Shown here: piece by piece, positions 8,068 through 18,709 of the stretch
Position numbering within the stretch: position 1 is the stretch's first letter
How the letters are laid out: the number at the start of each line of letters is the position of its first letter
Assembly: GCA_946408105.1 (NCBI GenBank)
Contig: CAMJQS010000004.1
Location: forward strand, 1-41,847
Direction of reading: 5' to 3'
Source: an uncultured Selenomonadales bacterium
GTDB taxonomy: Bacteria; Bacillota; Negativicutes; Selenomonadales; Selenomonadaceae
Length of the DNA: 41,847 bases
The notes under the pieces: generated by a model
Told to the model about the DNA's origin: nothing
Databases searched by the model: none
The model's input: only the letters and a program-made list of their open reading frames with translations
Program-made: the position numbers and the translations under genes

Positions 8068-11000
8068 ATGTTTAATCCCGTCAGAGTCGGAAAACAAACA
8101 CGCTACAGCTACGCCAGAATCAAAGAAGTCATGGAGATGCCGCACCTTTTGGATATTCAGCGGAACTCTTATGAGTGGTTCAAGAGGGAAGGCCTGCAGG
8201 AAATTTTTCGCGATATCTCGCCGATATCAGATTTTTCCGGTAACCTGGAACTTTTTTTCGGAGAATCTACCTTCGGCGAATGTAAATATTCTCTGGAGGA
8301 ATGCAAGAAACGCGACGGTACCTATGCCGCGCCCGTCAGAGTCAAAGTCCGTCTTCATAACAAAATTAAAGGGGATGTTAAAGTACAGGAAGTTTTTATG
8401 GGCGATTTTCCCATTATGACTGAAACCGGTACTTTTGTCATTAACGGCGCAGAACGTGTTATCGTCTCTCAGCTGGTGCGCTCCCCCGGCGCGTATTACG
8501 ACAAAAACGTCGACACCGCCGGCAATAATATTTATTCCGCTACCGTCATTCCCAATCGCGGAGCTTGGCTCGAACTCGAAACCGATGCAACCGGTGCCAT
8601 TTCCGTCAGAATCGACCGCACTCGCAAAATGCCGCTCACTTATTTGCTGCGCGCGCTCGACTTTGAAACCAATCAACAAATTCTCGACCTCTTCGACGTG
8701 AAATTCTTCGTTCAAAGCAAGATGACTGAACTGGGCCTCGACGACGTGCCCCTTATCGACGAAGACGACCTTTCTTTTTACAGACGCGTTTTGGAGAAGG
8801 CCGCTGCCATTCAAGAAAAAAACGCCCTCACTGCAGGTTACCTTGCTTTGTGCGTCATGCTCGACAACGACCGTAAAAACGGCGACGACAATAAGGAAAA
8901 AGCTTTAATCGGGATTTACAGTCGCTTGAGGCCCGGCGAACCGCCCTCGGCCGAAAACGCCGCCTCGCTTCTCCAGTCACAATTTTTCGACCCGCGACGA
9001 TACGATTTGGCCGCCGTCGGCCGTCACAAAATCACTAAGAAATTGGGGTGGCGCAGGCGCATTTTGGGGCAAGTACTCGCCGAAGATTTTTGCTCGACCA
9101 AAACCGGCGAAGTTCTTATTCCGAAAGACACACTCGTTGAGCCCGATATCCTCAAAAACATTTCGGACGACGAATTTTCCGTCGACGCGCCCGTTGTTAT
9201 TAAAATCAAAACTTTAAGCGGGTCTTTTGCCTCGCTTTGCTCACATACCGCAGGCGGTCGCCTGCTTGCAATTTCCGATATTCTTGCCGCCATTGATTAT
9301 ATTTTCGCGCTGATGAGCTCGGCCGGCACGCAAGACGACATCGACCACTTGGGCAACAGGCGCGTTCGCTCCGTCGGCGAATTACTGCTCAATCAATTCC
9401 GTATCGGCATGGCGCGCATGGAACGCGTCGTTCGCGAACGCATGACGAGCCAAGACGCCGAAATTGTCACTCCTCAAAACTTAATCAACGTTCGACCCGT
9501 TGTGGCCGCCATCAAAGAATTTTTCGGTTCCAGCCAACTTAGCCAATTCATGGACCAACATAATCCTCTTTCCGAACTTACTCACAAACGACGCTTATCC
9601 GCTCTCGGACCCGGCGGCCTCAGCCGCGAACGCGCCGGTTTTGAAGTTCGCGACGTTCACAACTCTCACTACGGCAGGATGTGTCCCATTGAAACGCCCG
9701 AAGGTCCCAATATCGGCCTTATCGGCTCACTGTCCAATTTCGCTCGCGTTAATCAATTCGGCTTCATCGAAACTCCTTATCGCAAAGTCGACCACATCAA
9801 CCACCGCGTCACTTCCGCCGTTCAATACCTTACCGCTGACGACGAAGAATCTCTTATTATCGCTCAAGCCAACGAGCCGCTCGACGACGACGACCGCTTT
9901 ATTAACGAATACGTCACTGCTCGCGTCAACGAACAGACTACCAGAGTCCCGCGCGACAGCGTCGACTTCATGGACGTCAGCCCCAAGCAAGTTGTTTCCA
10001 TTGCCACCGCTCTTATTCCTTTTCTCGAAAACGACGACGCCAACCGCGCGCTTATGGGCGCAAACATGCAACGTCAAGCCGTTCCTCTTCTTAAAACTCA
10101 AGCTCCTCTCGTCGGCACCGGCATGGAATTCAAAGCTGCTTGCGATTCCGGCGTTATGATTCTTGCCAAACGCCCGGGCACCGTTACCTTCGTCGATTCT
10201 TCTTCCATTTCCATTCTGCCCGACGACGGTAACCACTCCGACACTTACCGCCTTCAGAAATTCGCTCGCTCCAATCAAGGCACCTGCATTAATCAAATTC
10301 CCATCGTCACTGTCGGTCAACACGTCGAACAACTCGAACCCATTGCCGACGGGCCCGCCACTTCCTTCGGCGAACTTGCTCTCGGTTATAACATCCTCGT
10401 CGCTTACATGCCTTGGGAAGGTTACAACTACGAAGACGCCATTCTTCTTTCCGAAAACCTTATTAAAAATGACATCTTCACTTCCATTCACATCGAGGAA
10501 TATCAATGCGACGCTCGCGACACCAAACTTGGTCCCGAAGAAGTCACCCGCGATATTCCCAACGTTGCCGAAGACGCTCTTACTCATCTCGACTCCGACG
10601 GCGTTATCGCTGTCGGCGCCGACGTTCGCACCGGCGATATCCTCGTCGGCAAAGTCACTCCCAAAGGCGAAACCGAACTCACTGCCGAGGAACGTCTCCT
10701 TCGCGCCATCTTCGGCGAAAAGGCTCGCGAAGTTCGTGATACTTCCCTGCGCGTTCCTCACGGCGAAGCCGGTAAAGTTGTCGCCATTCATTCTTTCACT
10801 CGCGATTCCAACGACGAGATGCCTCCCGGCGTCAATAAGCAGATTCGCGTTTACATTGCTCAAAAACGCAAAATCTCTGTCGGCGATAAGATGAGCGGCA
10901 GGCACGGCAACAAGGGCGTCGTCTCTGCCATTCGTCGTCAAGAGGATATGCCCTTCCTGCCCGACGGCACTCCTGTCGATATTGTTCTTAATCCTCTCGG

Positions 11001-11751
11001 CGTTCCTTCACGCATGAATATCGGTCAAGTTCTCGAAACTCATTTGGGCATGGCTGTTCGGCAAATCGGTATTCGCATTAACCGGCACGACAAAGATATT
11101 GAAAAAGATTTGCGCGACTTCGGTTTTGACGTCGACTCTTACGGATTGCCCAAACCTGCCGCTGCCGGCGTTAATATCGCCACGCCCGTTTTCGACGGCG
11201 CGCGCGACTCCGACATTGCCAAAACCATTAAACTTGCAAAGCTCGACGAGGACGGCAAAACTGTTCTCTACGACGGCCGCACCGGTGAACCTTTCCTTAA
11301 CCGCGTTACTGTCGGCTGCGTTTATATGCTCAAGCTTCATCATCTCGTCGACGACAAAATCCACGCGCGCTCCACCGGGCCTTACTCTCTTGTCACTCAA
11401 CAACCTCTCGGCGGCAAAGCTCAATTCGGCGGTCAACGCTTTGGCGAAATGGAAGTCTGGGCTCTGGAGGCTTACGGTGCTTCTTATACTCTGCAGGAAA
11501 TTCTTACTGTTAAGTCCGATGATGTCGTCGGCCGCGTTAAGGCTTATGAGGCCATTGTTAAGGGTCAGAATATTCCCGAACCCGGCGTTCCCGAATCTTT
11601 TAAAGTCCTTATTAAAGAGCTCCAGTCTATCGGCCTCGATATTCGCGTTCTCTCTCGTAACTCTAAAGAAATTATCATTCAAGATGATGACGACGACGAC
11701 GAACGCTCCGCCAAGAAGAAAGCCGATGAATTGGGCGTCGAGGAGGTTTAA
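8068..11751 (+). CDS. rpoB: DNA-directed RNA polymerase beta subunit
   Basis: This is the catalytic beta subunit of RNA polymerase, full length at 1227 residues. It starts at ATG behind GAGGAGG. The rifampicin region ([17 protein letters not shown] and [13 protein letters not shown], around residues 489-515) carries the usual sensitive-type Asp496, His, Arg and Ser residues. [14 protein letters not shown] (938-951) and the C-terminal [15 protein letters not shown] are intact. The C-terminus ends in a run of Asp. The rplK-A-J-L genes that normally lie upstream are absent; gppA is divergent instead. From about 8450 the codons strongly favour C or T endings (CTC, CTT, GCC, GCT), unlike the TTG/GCG-rich neighbours, as expected for a highly expressed gene. 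The rpoC ATG follows after two bases. Confidence 0.99.
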   Translation: MFNPVRVGKQTRYSYARIKEVMEMPHLLDIQRNSYEWFKREGLQEIFRDISPISDFSGNLELFFGESTFGECKYSLEECKKRDGTYAAPVRVKVRLHNKIKGDVKVQEVFMGDFPIMTETGTFVINGAERVIVSQLVRSPGAYYDKNVDTAGNNIYSATVIPNRGAWLELETDATGAISVRIDRTRKMPLTYLLRALDFETNQQILDLFDVKFFVQSKMTELGLDDVPLIDEDDLSFYRRVLEKAAAIQEKNALTAGYLALCVMLDNDRKNGDDNKEKALIGIYSRLRPGEPPSAENAASLLQSQFFDPRRYDLAAVGRHKITKKLGWRRRILGQVLAEDFCSTKTGEVLIPKDTLVEPDILKNISDDEFSVDAPVVIKIKTLSGSFASLCSHTAGGRLLAISDILAAIDYIFALMSSAGTQDDIDHLGNRRVRSVGELLLNQFRIGMARMERVVRERMTSQDAEIVTPQNLINVRPVVAAIKEFFGSSQLSQFMDQHNPLSELTHKRRLSALGPGGLSRERAGFEVRDVHNSHYGRMCPIETPEGPNIGLIGSLSNFARVNQFGFIETPYRKVDHINHRVTSAVQYLTADDEESLIIAQANEPLDDDDRFINEYVTARVNEQTTRVPRDSVDFMDVSPKQVVSIATALIPFLENDDANRALMGANMQRQAVPLLKTQAPLVGTGMEFKAACDSGVMILAKRPGTVTFVDSSSISILPDDGNHSDTYRLQKFARSNQGTCINQIPIVTVGQHVEQLEPIADGPATSFGELALGYNILVAYMPWEGYNYEDAILLSENLIKNDIFTSIHIEEYQCDARDTKLGPEEVTRDIPNVAEDALTHLDSDGVIAVGADVRTGDILVGKVTPKGETELTAEERLLRAIFGEKAREVRDTSLRVPHGEAGKVVAIHSFTRDSNDEMPPGVNKQIRVYIAQKRKISVGDKMSGRHGNKGVVSAIRRQEDMPFLPDGTPVDIVLNPLGVPSRMNIGQVLETHLGMAVRQIGIRINRHDKDIEKDLRDFGFDVDSYGLPKPAAAGVNIATPVFDGARDSDIAKTIKLAKLDEDGKTVLYDGRTGEPFLNRVTVGCVYMLKLHHLVDDKIHARSTGPYSLVTQQPLGGKAQFGGQRFGEMEVWALEAYGASYTLQEILTVKSDDVVGRVKAYEAIVKGQNIPEPGVPESFKVLIKELQSIGLDIRVLSRNSKEIIIQDDDDDDERSAKKKADELGVEEV

Positions 11752-11753
11752 TT

Positions 11754-14700
11754 ATGATTGACGTTAATATTTTTGAATCTATGCGTATCGGCCTCGCTTC
11801 CCCGGATAAAATTCGTCAGTGGTCTTTCGGCGAAGTCAAAAAGCCCGAAACCATTAATTACCGCACTCTCAAGCCCGAACGCGACGGCCTCTTCTGCGAA
11901 CGTATCTTCGGACCCACTCGCGATTGGGAATGTCATTGCGGCAAATATAAACGCGTTCGCTACAAAGGCACCATTTGCGACCGCTGCGGCGTCGAAGTCA
12001 CTCGCGCCAAAGTCCGCCGCGAACGCATGGGCCATATCGAACTTGCCGCCCCCGTCAGCCACATCTGGTACTTTAAAGGTATTCCCTCTCGCATGGGTTT
12101 GTTACTCGATATGTCGCCCCGCGCTCTCGAACGTGTACTTTACTTCGCCTCCTATATCGTTCTCGACCCCGGCTCAACTGACCTTAAGCAGAAAGATTTG
12201 CTCTCCGAAGGCCAATTCCGCCTCTACAAAGAGAAATTCGGCAAAAATTCTTTTACAGTCGGCACCGGCGCACAGGCTGTTCAGGAACTTCTTATCCATA
12301 CCGACTTGGACGCACTGCGCGACGAGCTGCGCGCTCAACTTAAGGCCTCCAACGGCCAGAAACGTATTCGCGCTATCCGCCGCCTTGAGGTCGTCGAGGC
12401 CTTCCGCAAATCAGGTAACAAGCCCGAATGGATGATTCTTACCGTTCTGCCCGTCATTCCTCCCGAACTGCGCCCCATGGTTCAGCTCGACGGCGGCCGT
12501 TTCGCCACTTCCGATTTAAACGACCTGTATCGGCGCGTCATCAACCGCAACAATCGCCTTAACCGTCTCCTTAAACTCAAAGCTCCCGATATCATCGTTC
12601 GAAACGAAAAGCGCATGTTGCAAGAGGCTGTCGACTCCCTTATCGACAACGGCAGACGCGGCAGACCCGTCGCCGGGCCCGGTAATCGTCCGCTCAAATC
12701 TCTCTCCGACATGCTTAAGGGCAAGCAGGGCCGTTTCAGACAAAACCTCCTCGGCAAGCGCGTTGACTATTCCGGGCGTTCCGTCATCGTCGTCGGCCCC
12801 GAACTCAAACTTCACCAATGCGGCCTCCCCAAGGAAATGGCTCTCGAACTTTTTAAGCCCTTCGTCATGAAAAAACTTTCCTCCGACAACAATCTCACCA
12901 TCAAAGCTGCCAAAAAGAAAGTCGAACGCGCTACTCCCGACGTTTGGGCTGTTCTCGAAGACGTCATCAAAGAACACCCCGTTCTTCTCAACCGCGCTCC
13001 TACCTTGCACCGCCTCGGCATTCAAGCTTTTGAACCCGTTCTCTCCGAAGGTCGCGCTCTCAAACTTCACCCGCTGGCCTGCACTGCCTACAATGCCGAC
13101 TTCGACGGCGACCAAATGGCGATACACCTGCCGCTTAGTGCCGAGGCCCAAGCCGAAGCCCGCGTGCTCATGCTGGCGGCCAATCACATCTTGGCCCCCA
13201 AAGACGGCAAGCCGATAATCGTGCCGACGCAAGACATGGTTTTGGGGACGTATTATCTGACGAAAATCAGACGCGGTGCCTTGGGCGAAGGGAAATATTT
13301 CTCGTCGTTTTCGGAGGCTCTACTGGCCTACGAGAGTAAGAAGCTGGATTTGCAAGCTCAAATAAATGTACGGCTCTCTGACTCGCAGTCCTGTTTAACC
13401 AGTGTGGGGCGGTTGATATTCAACGAAAAACTCCCCAAAGAGTTGCGCCACTTTTCCTCTGTGGACGGGAAGACTGTCTTGGGCAAGGTTATGAATAAAA
13501 AAGAGTTGTCACTTCTGGTGGCGCAATGTTTCAAGGAGTTTGGGGCGACTCGCACTGCCGAGGTTATCGACTCGGTAAAAAACCTTGGTTATCACTTTGC
13601 GTGCCTGGCCGGCATGACCGTTGCCATTTCAGATGTAATTGTGCCGCCGCAAAAAGCTGACATAATTGCTCAAACCGCGGCGCGGGTAAAAAAAATACAA
13701 GCTTACTTTGAGCGCGGGATTTTAACAGAGAAGGAGCGATATAACAAAGTCGTGGATTTGTGGAACAAAGCGACCGAGCGCGTAGCCGACGCCATGATGG
13801 CCAACATGGATGAGTTCAACCCGATTTTTATGATGAGTGACAGCGGCGCGCGCGGCAATAAGCAACAAATGCGCCAGCTTGCCGGCATGCGTGGGTTAAT
13901 GGCAGATCCTTCAGGCAAGATTATCGACCTGCCCATAACTGCCAATTTCCGCGAGGGCTTAAGCGTTAGTGATTATTTTATCTCCAGTCACGGGGCGCGC
14001 AAGGGCTTGGCTGACACTGCTCTTCGCACTGCCGACTCAGGCTATTTAACTCGCCGCCTTGTCGACGTCGCTCAAGACGTTATCGTTCGCGAGGCCGATT
14101 GCGACGTAACGCAAGTCAATTTGATTCCGATAAGAGCTGCTTATGTAGCAGACCCCTTGGACGCCTTGGAAATTTTGAATGAATATCTTATCGGGCGCGT
14201 CTTGGCCGCCGACTTTATCGACTCCAAATCAGGCGAAGTCATTTTAAGTGCCGACACTGTCTTGGACGATGACGCTTTGCTTAAATTGGCTGATTGCCTC
14301 GACGGCCCCGCCTCGTTGTACCTGCGGCAAGTGCGCTCTCCTGAGTGTGTCCGCTTGTCGGGTGCCGAAACTGCCCTCCAAAATTTCTTGGCTCAATTTT
14401 CCGGTAAAGAACTTGCTCGCTCCGTTTTGCAGTTTAAGGCCGGGCAAATCTTAACCGACTCCGACTTGAAAGTTTTATTGGCCGCCGAAGACGTGACCGA
14501 AATTTTTATCAAAGAAAATCACGTCCGCCCCATTCGCGTCGAGGCTATCTTTGAGGGCGCAAGTTTAATTGAACCCCTCCGCGACCGCTTGCTCGGCCGT
14601 ACTCTTGCCGAGGATATCAGGGACGGCGATGTCTTGATTGCCAAAAAAGATGACTTAATCGACGAGCCTTTGGCTGATAAAATCTGCTCCGTCAGAAAAA

Positions 14701-15650
14701 GCGTCTTGATAAGAAGTGTCTTGACTTGCCGCGCCGCGTCGGGCGTCTGCCAAAAATGCTACGGCCGCGATTTGGCCAACCGTACCGAAGTCGAAATCGG
14801 CGAGGCAGTAGGAATCATAGCGGCACAAAGTATAGGAGAGCCCGGCACGCAATTAACGATGAGAACGTTCCACACGGGCGGCGTTGCCGGCGGCGATATC
14901 ACCCAAGGCCTCCCCCGCGTCGAAGAGCTCTTCGAGGCCCGTAAACCCAAAATGGCCGCCATCCTCTCCGATATCTCCGGCACAGTAAAAATAGGTAAAG
15001 CCGATAAAAACGACCTCACCCAAGTAACAGTCGAGCCCGTCTCTTCCTCCTCCTTCAAACGCGAATACATCATCACCTACGGCATTAACCCCTGCGTCAA
15101 AGACGGCGACACAATCCAAGCCGGCGACAACATAACAGACGGCCCGAAAAACCCCCACGACATCCTTCGCATCTGCGGCCTGAAAGAAACCTACCGCTAC
15201 CTCGTCAAAGAAGTCCAAAAAGTTTACAAGTCTCAGGGCGTCGAAATAAACGACAAACACATCGAAGTTATGGTAAGGCAGATGCTCCACAAAGTGAAGA
15301 TTGAAGACAGCGGCTCCACGGAATTTTTGCCGGGCGAATTTGTTGAAATGAACATTTTCGAGGAGGCCAACACCAAAGCTATCGAAGAAGGCGGAGCACC
15401 CGCCGTCGCCAAACCGATTCTTTTGGGCATAACAAAGGCGTCGTTGGCGACCGACTCTTTCCTTAGCGCGGCCAGCTTCCAAGAGACGACCAGAGTTTTG
15501 ACGGACGCGGCGATTAAAGGAAAGATTGACCCGCTTATCGGCCTGAAAGAAAATGTCATCATCGGCAAGCTGATTCCTGCCGGCACGGGCATGGCTCGTT
15601 ATCGTGAGCTGACGGTTGTCGACAAAGAAGCCGAGGCCGCCGTCGAGTAA
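11754..15650 (+). CDS. rpoC: DNA-directed RNA polymerase beta' subunit
   Basis: This is the full-length beta' subunit (1298 residues), which forms the active site with RpoB. The N-terminal zinc site is [20 protein letters not shown]. The catalytic loop [16 protein letters not shown] has the three magnesium-binding Asp at 449, 451 and 453. The bridge and trigger region includes [24 protein letters not shown]. The second zinc site is made from Cys in [20 protein letters not shown]. The start ATG lies 2 bases past the rpoB stop behind GAGGAGG, so the pair is co-translated. Synonymous codon choice changes abruptly near 13090, 14880 and 15240. The gene is followed after 20 bases by a GH32 gene rather than by rpsL or another translation gene. 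Confidence 0.99.
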   Translation: MIDVNIFESMRIGLASPDKIRQWSFGEVKKPETINYRTLKPERDGLFCERIFGPTRDWECHCGKYKRVRYKGTICDRCGVEVTRAKVRRERMGHIELAAPVSHIWYFKGIPSRMGLLLDMSPRALERVLYFASYIVLDPGSTDLKQKDLLSEGQFRLYKEKFGKNSFTVGTGAQAVQELLIHTDLDALRDELRAQLKASNGQKRIRAIRRLEVVEAFRKSGNKPEWMILTVLPVIPPELRPMVQLDGGRFATSDLNDLYRRVINRNNRLNRLLKLKAPDIIVRNEKRMLQEAVDSLIDNGRRGRPVAGPGNRPLKSLSDMLKGKQGRFRQNLLGKRVDYSGRSVIVVGPELKLHQCGLPKEMALELFKPFVMKKLSSDNNLTIKAAKKKVERATPDVWAVLEDVIKEHPVLLNRAPTLHRLGIQAFEPVLSEGRALKLHPLACTAYNADFDGDQMAIHLPLSAEAQAEARVLMLAANHILAPKDGKPIIVPTQDMVLGTYYLTKIRRGALGEGKYFSSFSEALLAYESKKLDLQAQINVRLSDSQSCLTSVGRLIFNEKLPKELRHFSSVDGKTVLGKVMNKKELSLLVAQCFKEFGATRTAEVIDSVKNLGYHFACLAGMTVAISDVIVPPQKADIIAQTAARVKKIQAYFERGILTEKERYNKVVDLWNKATERVADAMMANMDEFNPIFMMSDSGARGNKQQMRQLAGMRGLMADPSGKIIDLPITANFREGLSVSDYFISSHGARKGLADTALRTADSGYLTRRLVDVAQDVIVREADCDVTQVNLIPIRAAYVADPLDALEILNEYLIGRVLAADFIDSKSGEVILSADTVLDDDALLKLADCLDGPASLYLRQVRSPECVRLSGAETALQNFLAQFSGKELARSVLQFKAGQILTDSDLKVLLAAEDVTEIFIKENHVRPIRVEAIFEGASLIEPLRDRLLGRTLAEDIRDGDVLIAKKDDLIDEPLADKICSVRKSVLIRSVLTCRAASGVCQKCYGRDLANRTEVEIGEAVGIIAAQSIGEPGTQLTMRTFHTGGVAGGDITQGLPRVEELFEARKPKMAAILSDISGTVKIGKADKNDLTQVTVEPVSSSSFKREYIITYGINPCVKDGDTIQAGDNITDGPKNPHDILRICGLKETYRYLVKEVQKVYKSQGVEINDKHIEVMVRQMLHKVKIEDSGSTEFLPGEFVEMNIFEEANTKAIEEGGAPAVAKPILLGITKASLATDSFLSAASFQETTRVLTDAAIKGKIDPLIGLKENVIIGKLIPAGTGMARYRELTVVDKEAEAAVE

Positions 15651-15670
15651 TTTATTCAAGGAGAAATTTT

Positions 15671-17221
15671 ATGGCAGAAAATATTTTGGACTTCAAAACT
15701 TTTTCGCAGGTCACCGACGCCCGTTGGTATCCGCGCTATCATCTTGCCGCGCCGTTCGGCTGGTGCAACGACCCTAACGGCATGTGCTTTTACAAAGGGC
15801 AATATCATTTTTTCTATCAGCACTATCCTTACGCGCCGCAGTGGGGCCCGATGCATTGGGGGCACGCCGTCAGCGACGATTTGGCTTATTGGAAACATTT
15901 GCCGATTGCTTTAAAACCCGACGCGCCTTATGAAGTCGGCGGCGGTTGCTTTTCGGGCAGTGCAATCGAAAAGGACGGCAAGCTTTATCTCATGTACACG
16001 GGGCACTTAAGCGCAACGCCCGAAGAAGAAGCCGCGATAGGTTACGGCCACATCGAATTTCAATGCCTTGCTTCCTCGGAAGACGGCGTTCACTTTGAAA
16101 AATCCGAAAAGAATCCCGTTATCGAAGACACAGACGTTGAGGACAAAGATATTTCTATCCACGACATTCGCGACCCGAAAGTTTGGGAGCACAACGGAAA
16201 ATATTATGCGGTACTCGGTTCGCGCACGCCCGATATGGCGCACGGGCAAATTCTTCTGTTCGTGTCGAAAGATTTAACCAAAGCTTGGAGATTGAAAGCA
16301 ATTTCTGCGCGCAGCGAAGGCAACCTCGGCGGCATGTGGGAATGCCCGAACTTTGCAGAGATTGACGGGCAAGACGTTTTGATTTTCTCGCCCATGGATT
16401 TGAGAACGGACGACGGAACTTTTTATCACGACAAAGCGGCGGGCGTCCTTATCGGCAAGCTCAATTACAAGAGCGGAATTTTTAAGCACGGCGACTTCCA
16501 ATACCTCGACAAGGGTTTTGACTTCTACGCGCCGCAAGTCATGCAGACGCCCGACGGCCGCGCAGTCATAATCGGTTGGTTGGATATGTGGAACGTCGAC
16601 ATGCACGAAGCCAAAGACGGTTGGGCGGGACAAATGACTGTTCCGCGCGAGTTGCACGTTAAAAACGGAAAAATTTTCTCCACGCCTGTTAAAGAACTTG
16701 AGAAGTTGCGCAAGTGGAAGCCGATAACTTTCGGAAACCTTGTAATTGACGAGGCGACGACCTTCGACGGCGTTTCCGGCGAGGCTTACGAACTTGTCTT
16801 GACGATTGACGCCGCGAAGTCTCAAAAATTTTCAATCGCTTTGCGCGCCTCCGAACTCGAACAGACCGTTTTGACTTACAATGCAAACGGCACTTTTAAA
16901 CTTGACCGCACGCAAGCCGGCGAAGTCATCAACGGGATTGCTTCCGTTCGTGAAATTCAAATCGAACCGCAAGACAAGCTCAAGCTCCACATTTTCGTTG
17001 ACCGCTCAAGCGTGGAAGTCTTCATCAACGACGGCGCGGAAGTTCTTTCGGCGAGGATTTATCCCAAGCGCACTTCGCAAAAAATTATCTTCACGCCCGA
17101 AGACGAAACGCTCGTGATTGATTCGCTGGAATATTACAAGCTCGACTTCGGACTGCCGCACCCGCACATCAAAGACACGCCCGAAGATTTGACGAAAAAA
17201 TTTCCTTTCCTAAAATCTTGA
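15671..17221 (+). CDS. Glycoside hydrolase family 32, sucrose(-6-phosphate) hydrolase
   Basis: This 516-residue GH32 enzyme hydrolyses beta-fructosidic bonds; its lack of a signal peptide points to cytoplasmic sucrose or sucrose-6-phosphate rather than extracellular levan. The catalytic set is present: WCNDPNG (nucleophile Asp34), RDPK (transition-state Asp168) and WECPN (acid/base Glu224). A beta-sandwich domain follows, ending with FVDRSSVEVFINDG. The start ATG follows AAGGAGA. It begins only 20 bases after rpoC with no terminator or evident promoter between, so it may be read from the RNA polymerase operon. No sugar transporter, fructokinase or LacI-type regulator is adjacent. Its 3' end overlaps the convergent radical SAM gene by 12 bases. 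ScrB and an intracellular fructan hydrolase cannot be separated from sequence alone. Confidence 0.93.
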   Translation: MAENILDFKTFSQVTDARWYPRYHLAAPFGWCNDPNGMCFYKGQYHFFYQHYPYAPQWGPMHWGHAVSDDLAYWKHLPIALKPDAPYEVGGGCFSGSAIEKDGKLYLMYTGHLSATPEEEAAIGYGHIEFQCLASSEDGVHFEKSEKNPVIEDTDVEDKDISIHDIRDPKVWEHNGKYYAVLGSRTPDMAHGQILLFVSKDLTKAWRLKAISARSEGNLGGMWECPNFAEIDGQDVLIFSPMDLRTDDGTFYHDKAAGVLIGKLNYKSGIFKHGDFQYLDKGFDFYAPQVMQTPDGRAVIIGWLDMWNVDMHEAKDGWAGQMTVPRELHVKNGKIFSTPVKELEKLRKWKPITFGNLVIDEATTFDGVSGEAYELVLTIDAAKSQKFSIALRASELEQTVLTYNANGTFKLDRTQAGEVINGIASVREIQIEPQDKLKLHIFVDRSSVEVFINDGAEVLSARIYPKRTSQKIIFTPEDETLVIDSLEYYKLDFGLPHPHIKDTPEDLTKKFPFLKS

Positions 17222-18100
17222 GACTCCCGACAAATTAAAATTCGGAATAAAATTTTTGTCGGCGGTCTTGCCGACCTGCACGAAACAATTTTTCACGCCA
17301 ATATTTGCCGCGTGCTCGACGACAGAATTATATTCAAAAGTCGTCAGCGCGCGGCTTATTTTTTTGTGTTCGGCGGCGCGGAAAATCGGCGTGTACTGAT
17401 TCATCAAGCTGATAAAAATTTCGTCGCCAAAATTTTCGTAAAGCCAATCGACAATTTTAATCGCGTCGCGTCTGAAGTTCGGCAAAACCAAATGGCGAAC
17501 GATTATTCCGCGCGTCATCAAGTTTCCGTCGAATTTTGCGGAGCCAACAAGTTCAAACATTTTTTTTATCGCGGCGGTGGCGATTGAAAAATAATTCGGC
17601 GCGGCTGAAAAAATTTTTGCCGCTTCGTCGTCGAAATATTTTAAGTCGGGCAAAAAAATATCCACGCGCCCGCGCAAAAGTTCCAGCGTCGAAATATTTT
17701 CGTAAGCGTTTGAGTTCCAGACAATCGGCAGGCGCAGTCCAAAACTTTTTGCCAAGTCAATCGCCGCGCAAATTTTTTCTGTGTAATGCGTCGGCGTGAC
17801 CAGTTCGATATTTGCCGCGCCGCGATTTTGTTGCTCGATAAAAATTTCTGCCAGACGTTCGACAGAAATTTTTTCGCCGAAGCCTTCGTGGCTGATTGAA
17901 AAATTTTGGCAGTAAACGCATTTCAAGTTGCAGTGCGAGAAAAAAATTGTTCCCGCGCCGCGTTCGCCGACGAGGCACGGCTCCTCCCACTTGTGCAGGC
18001 TCACGAGGGCGACGCGCAAATTTTCTTCCGCGCCGCAAAATCCAAGACGATTCACGCGGTCGACACGACATTTTCTCGGACAAAGTTCACACGGCTCCAT
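17210..18100 (-). CDS. Radical SAM protein, PflA-like (COG1313 type)
   Basis: This 296-residue radical SAM protein resembles the PflX/COG1313 group, relatives of pyruvate-formate-lyase activating enzymes whose targets are mostly unknown. The SAM-cluster motif CNLKCVYC gives Cys57, Cys61 and Cys64. Four additional Cys (4, 7, 11, 22; PCELCPRKCR and GFCG) form the N-terminal cysteine motif typical of the group. The start is the ATG at 18100, behind GAGGAGGAAA. The frame is open far upstream, but that extension lacks similarity and would overlap marR. No obvious glycyl-radical enzyme lies nearby, so the target is unknown. The gene is divergent from marR and its 3' end overlaps the GH32 gene. Confidence 0.9.
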   Translation of the reverse strand: MEPCELCPRKCRVDRVNRLGFCGAEENLRVALVSLHKWEEPCLVGERGAGTIFFSHCNLKCVYCQNFSISHEGFGEKISVERLAEIFIEQQNRGAANIELVTPTHYTEKICAAIDLAKSFGLRLPIVWNSNAYENISTLELLRGRVDIFLPDLKYFDDEAAKIFSAAPNYFSIATAAIKKMFELVGSAKFDGNLMTRGIIVRHLVLPNFRRDAIKIVDWLYENFGDEIFISLMNQYTPIFRAAEHKKISRALTTFEYNSVVEHAANIGVKNCFVQVGKTADKNFIPNFNLSGVSRF

Positions 18101-18161
18101 AAAAATTTCCTCCTCAAAAAATTTTTTCGTTAAATCTTTGGTTAAAAGTTGCCGGTGCGCG

Positions 18162-18209
18162 TTGATTTTCTTTAAGCCGCAGTGTATTATACAACTCGTA
18201 AGGTACCTT
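18162..18209 (+). promoter_or_regulatory. marR promoter with palindromic operator candidate
   Basis: TTGATT (18162-18167), 17 bases and TATTAT (18185-18190) form a promoter. The perfect palindrome AAGGTACCTT (18200-18209) lies where transcription would start, a classic position for MarR autorepression. Confidence 0.6.
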
Positions 18210-18232
18210 GAATATACGGGAGGTCTGTACAG

Positions 18233-18685
18233 ATGGAAAAGCAAAATGACTTGACGGGCACGCTCCTTGAGACGCATCATTTGCTGCGCCGCTACAACAT
18301 GATTTGGTACGGGAAAAATTTCGGCGGCCTCGACCCGCGGCAAGGGCAAGGGCGGATTTTGTCGGCACTTCGCCGCATGAACAGCGTCACGCAAAAGGAA
18401 CTCGGATTTATTTTGGACATTCGGCCGCAGTCTTTGGGCGAGCTGTTGCAAAAGCTGGAGAGCAACGGTTATGTCACGCGGCACCGTTCGACGACCGATA
18501 AACGTTCGCTCATCGTGGAGCTGACGGAGAAGGGCGAAACTTTTCAGCTGCAGAAGCCCGACTACGAAGAACTTTTCATCGGCCTCACCGCGCAAGAAAA
18601 AAAATTTTTAAAAAGTTCGCTGGAAAAAATTTCCGCGCAACTGAACGAACTGATTGACAGAGAAACCGAAGACGATTTTTTCTGA
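18233..18685 (+). CDS. MarR family transcriptional regulator
   Basis: This 150-residue winged helix-turn-helix protein is of the MarR type: a dimerising N-terminal helix, then the DNA-binding segment VTQKELGFILDIRPQSLGELL and the wing with DKRSLIVELTEKG. MarR proteins usually repress neighbouring efflux genes and release DNA upon ligand binding. It starts at ATG behind GGGAGG and lies 24 bases before an ABC exporter gene, which is its likely target. A palindrome overlapping its own transcription start suggests autoregulation. The ligand cannot be told from sequence. Confidence 0.9.
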   Translation: MEKQNDLTGTLLETHHLLRRYNMIWYGKNFGGLDPRQGQGRILSALRRMNSVTQKELGFILDIRPQSLGELLQKLESNGYVTRHRSTTDKRSLIVELTEKGETFQLQKPDYEELFIGLTAQEKKFLKSSLEKISAQLNELIDRETEDDFF

Positions 18686-18709
18686 CAGCTTGGCAAGGAG
18701 TGATTGGCA

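Noticed and set aside
9520-9610. Rifampicin-resistance substitutions in RpoB
   Set aside because: The Asp, His, Arg and Ser positions linked to resistance are wild type; the His in MDQHN lies at a naturally variable position.
9727-10941. A 404-codon antisense frame and long + strand frames of 219 and 243 codons inside rpoB
   Set aside because: They overlap intact rpoB; their Ser/Leu/Pro/Thr-rich or Ser/Val/Gly/Asp-rich composition reflects C/T-ending rpoB codons.
13090-14000. Foreign insertion within rpoC, suggested by the codon change
   Set aside because: The protein sequence is a normal, continuous RpoC through this stretch; only synonymous choice changes, so it is reported as a codon-style finding instead.
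18101-18595. N-terminal extension of the radical SAM gene giving 461 residues
   Set aside because: The added part overlaps marR antisense and lacks similarity; the ATG at 18100 has a strong ribosome site and yields the family N-terminus.
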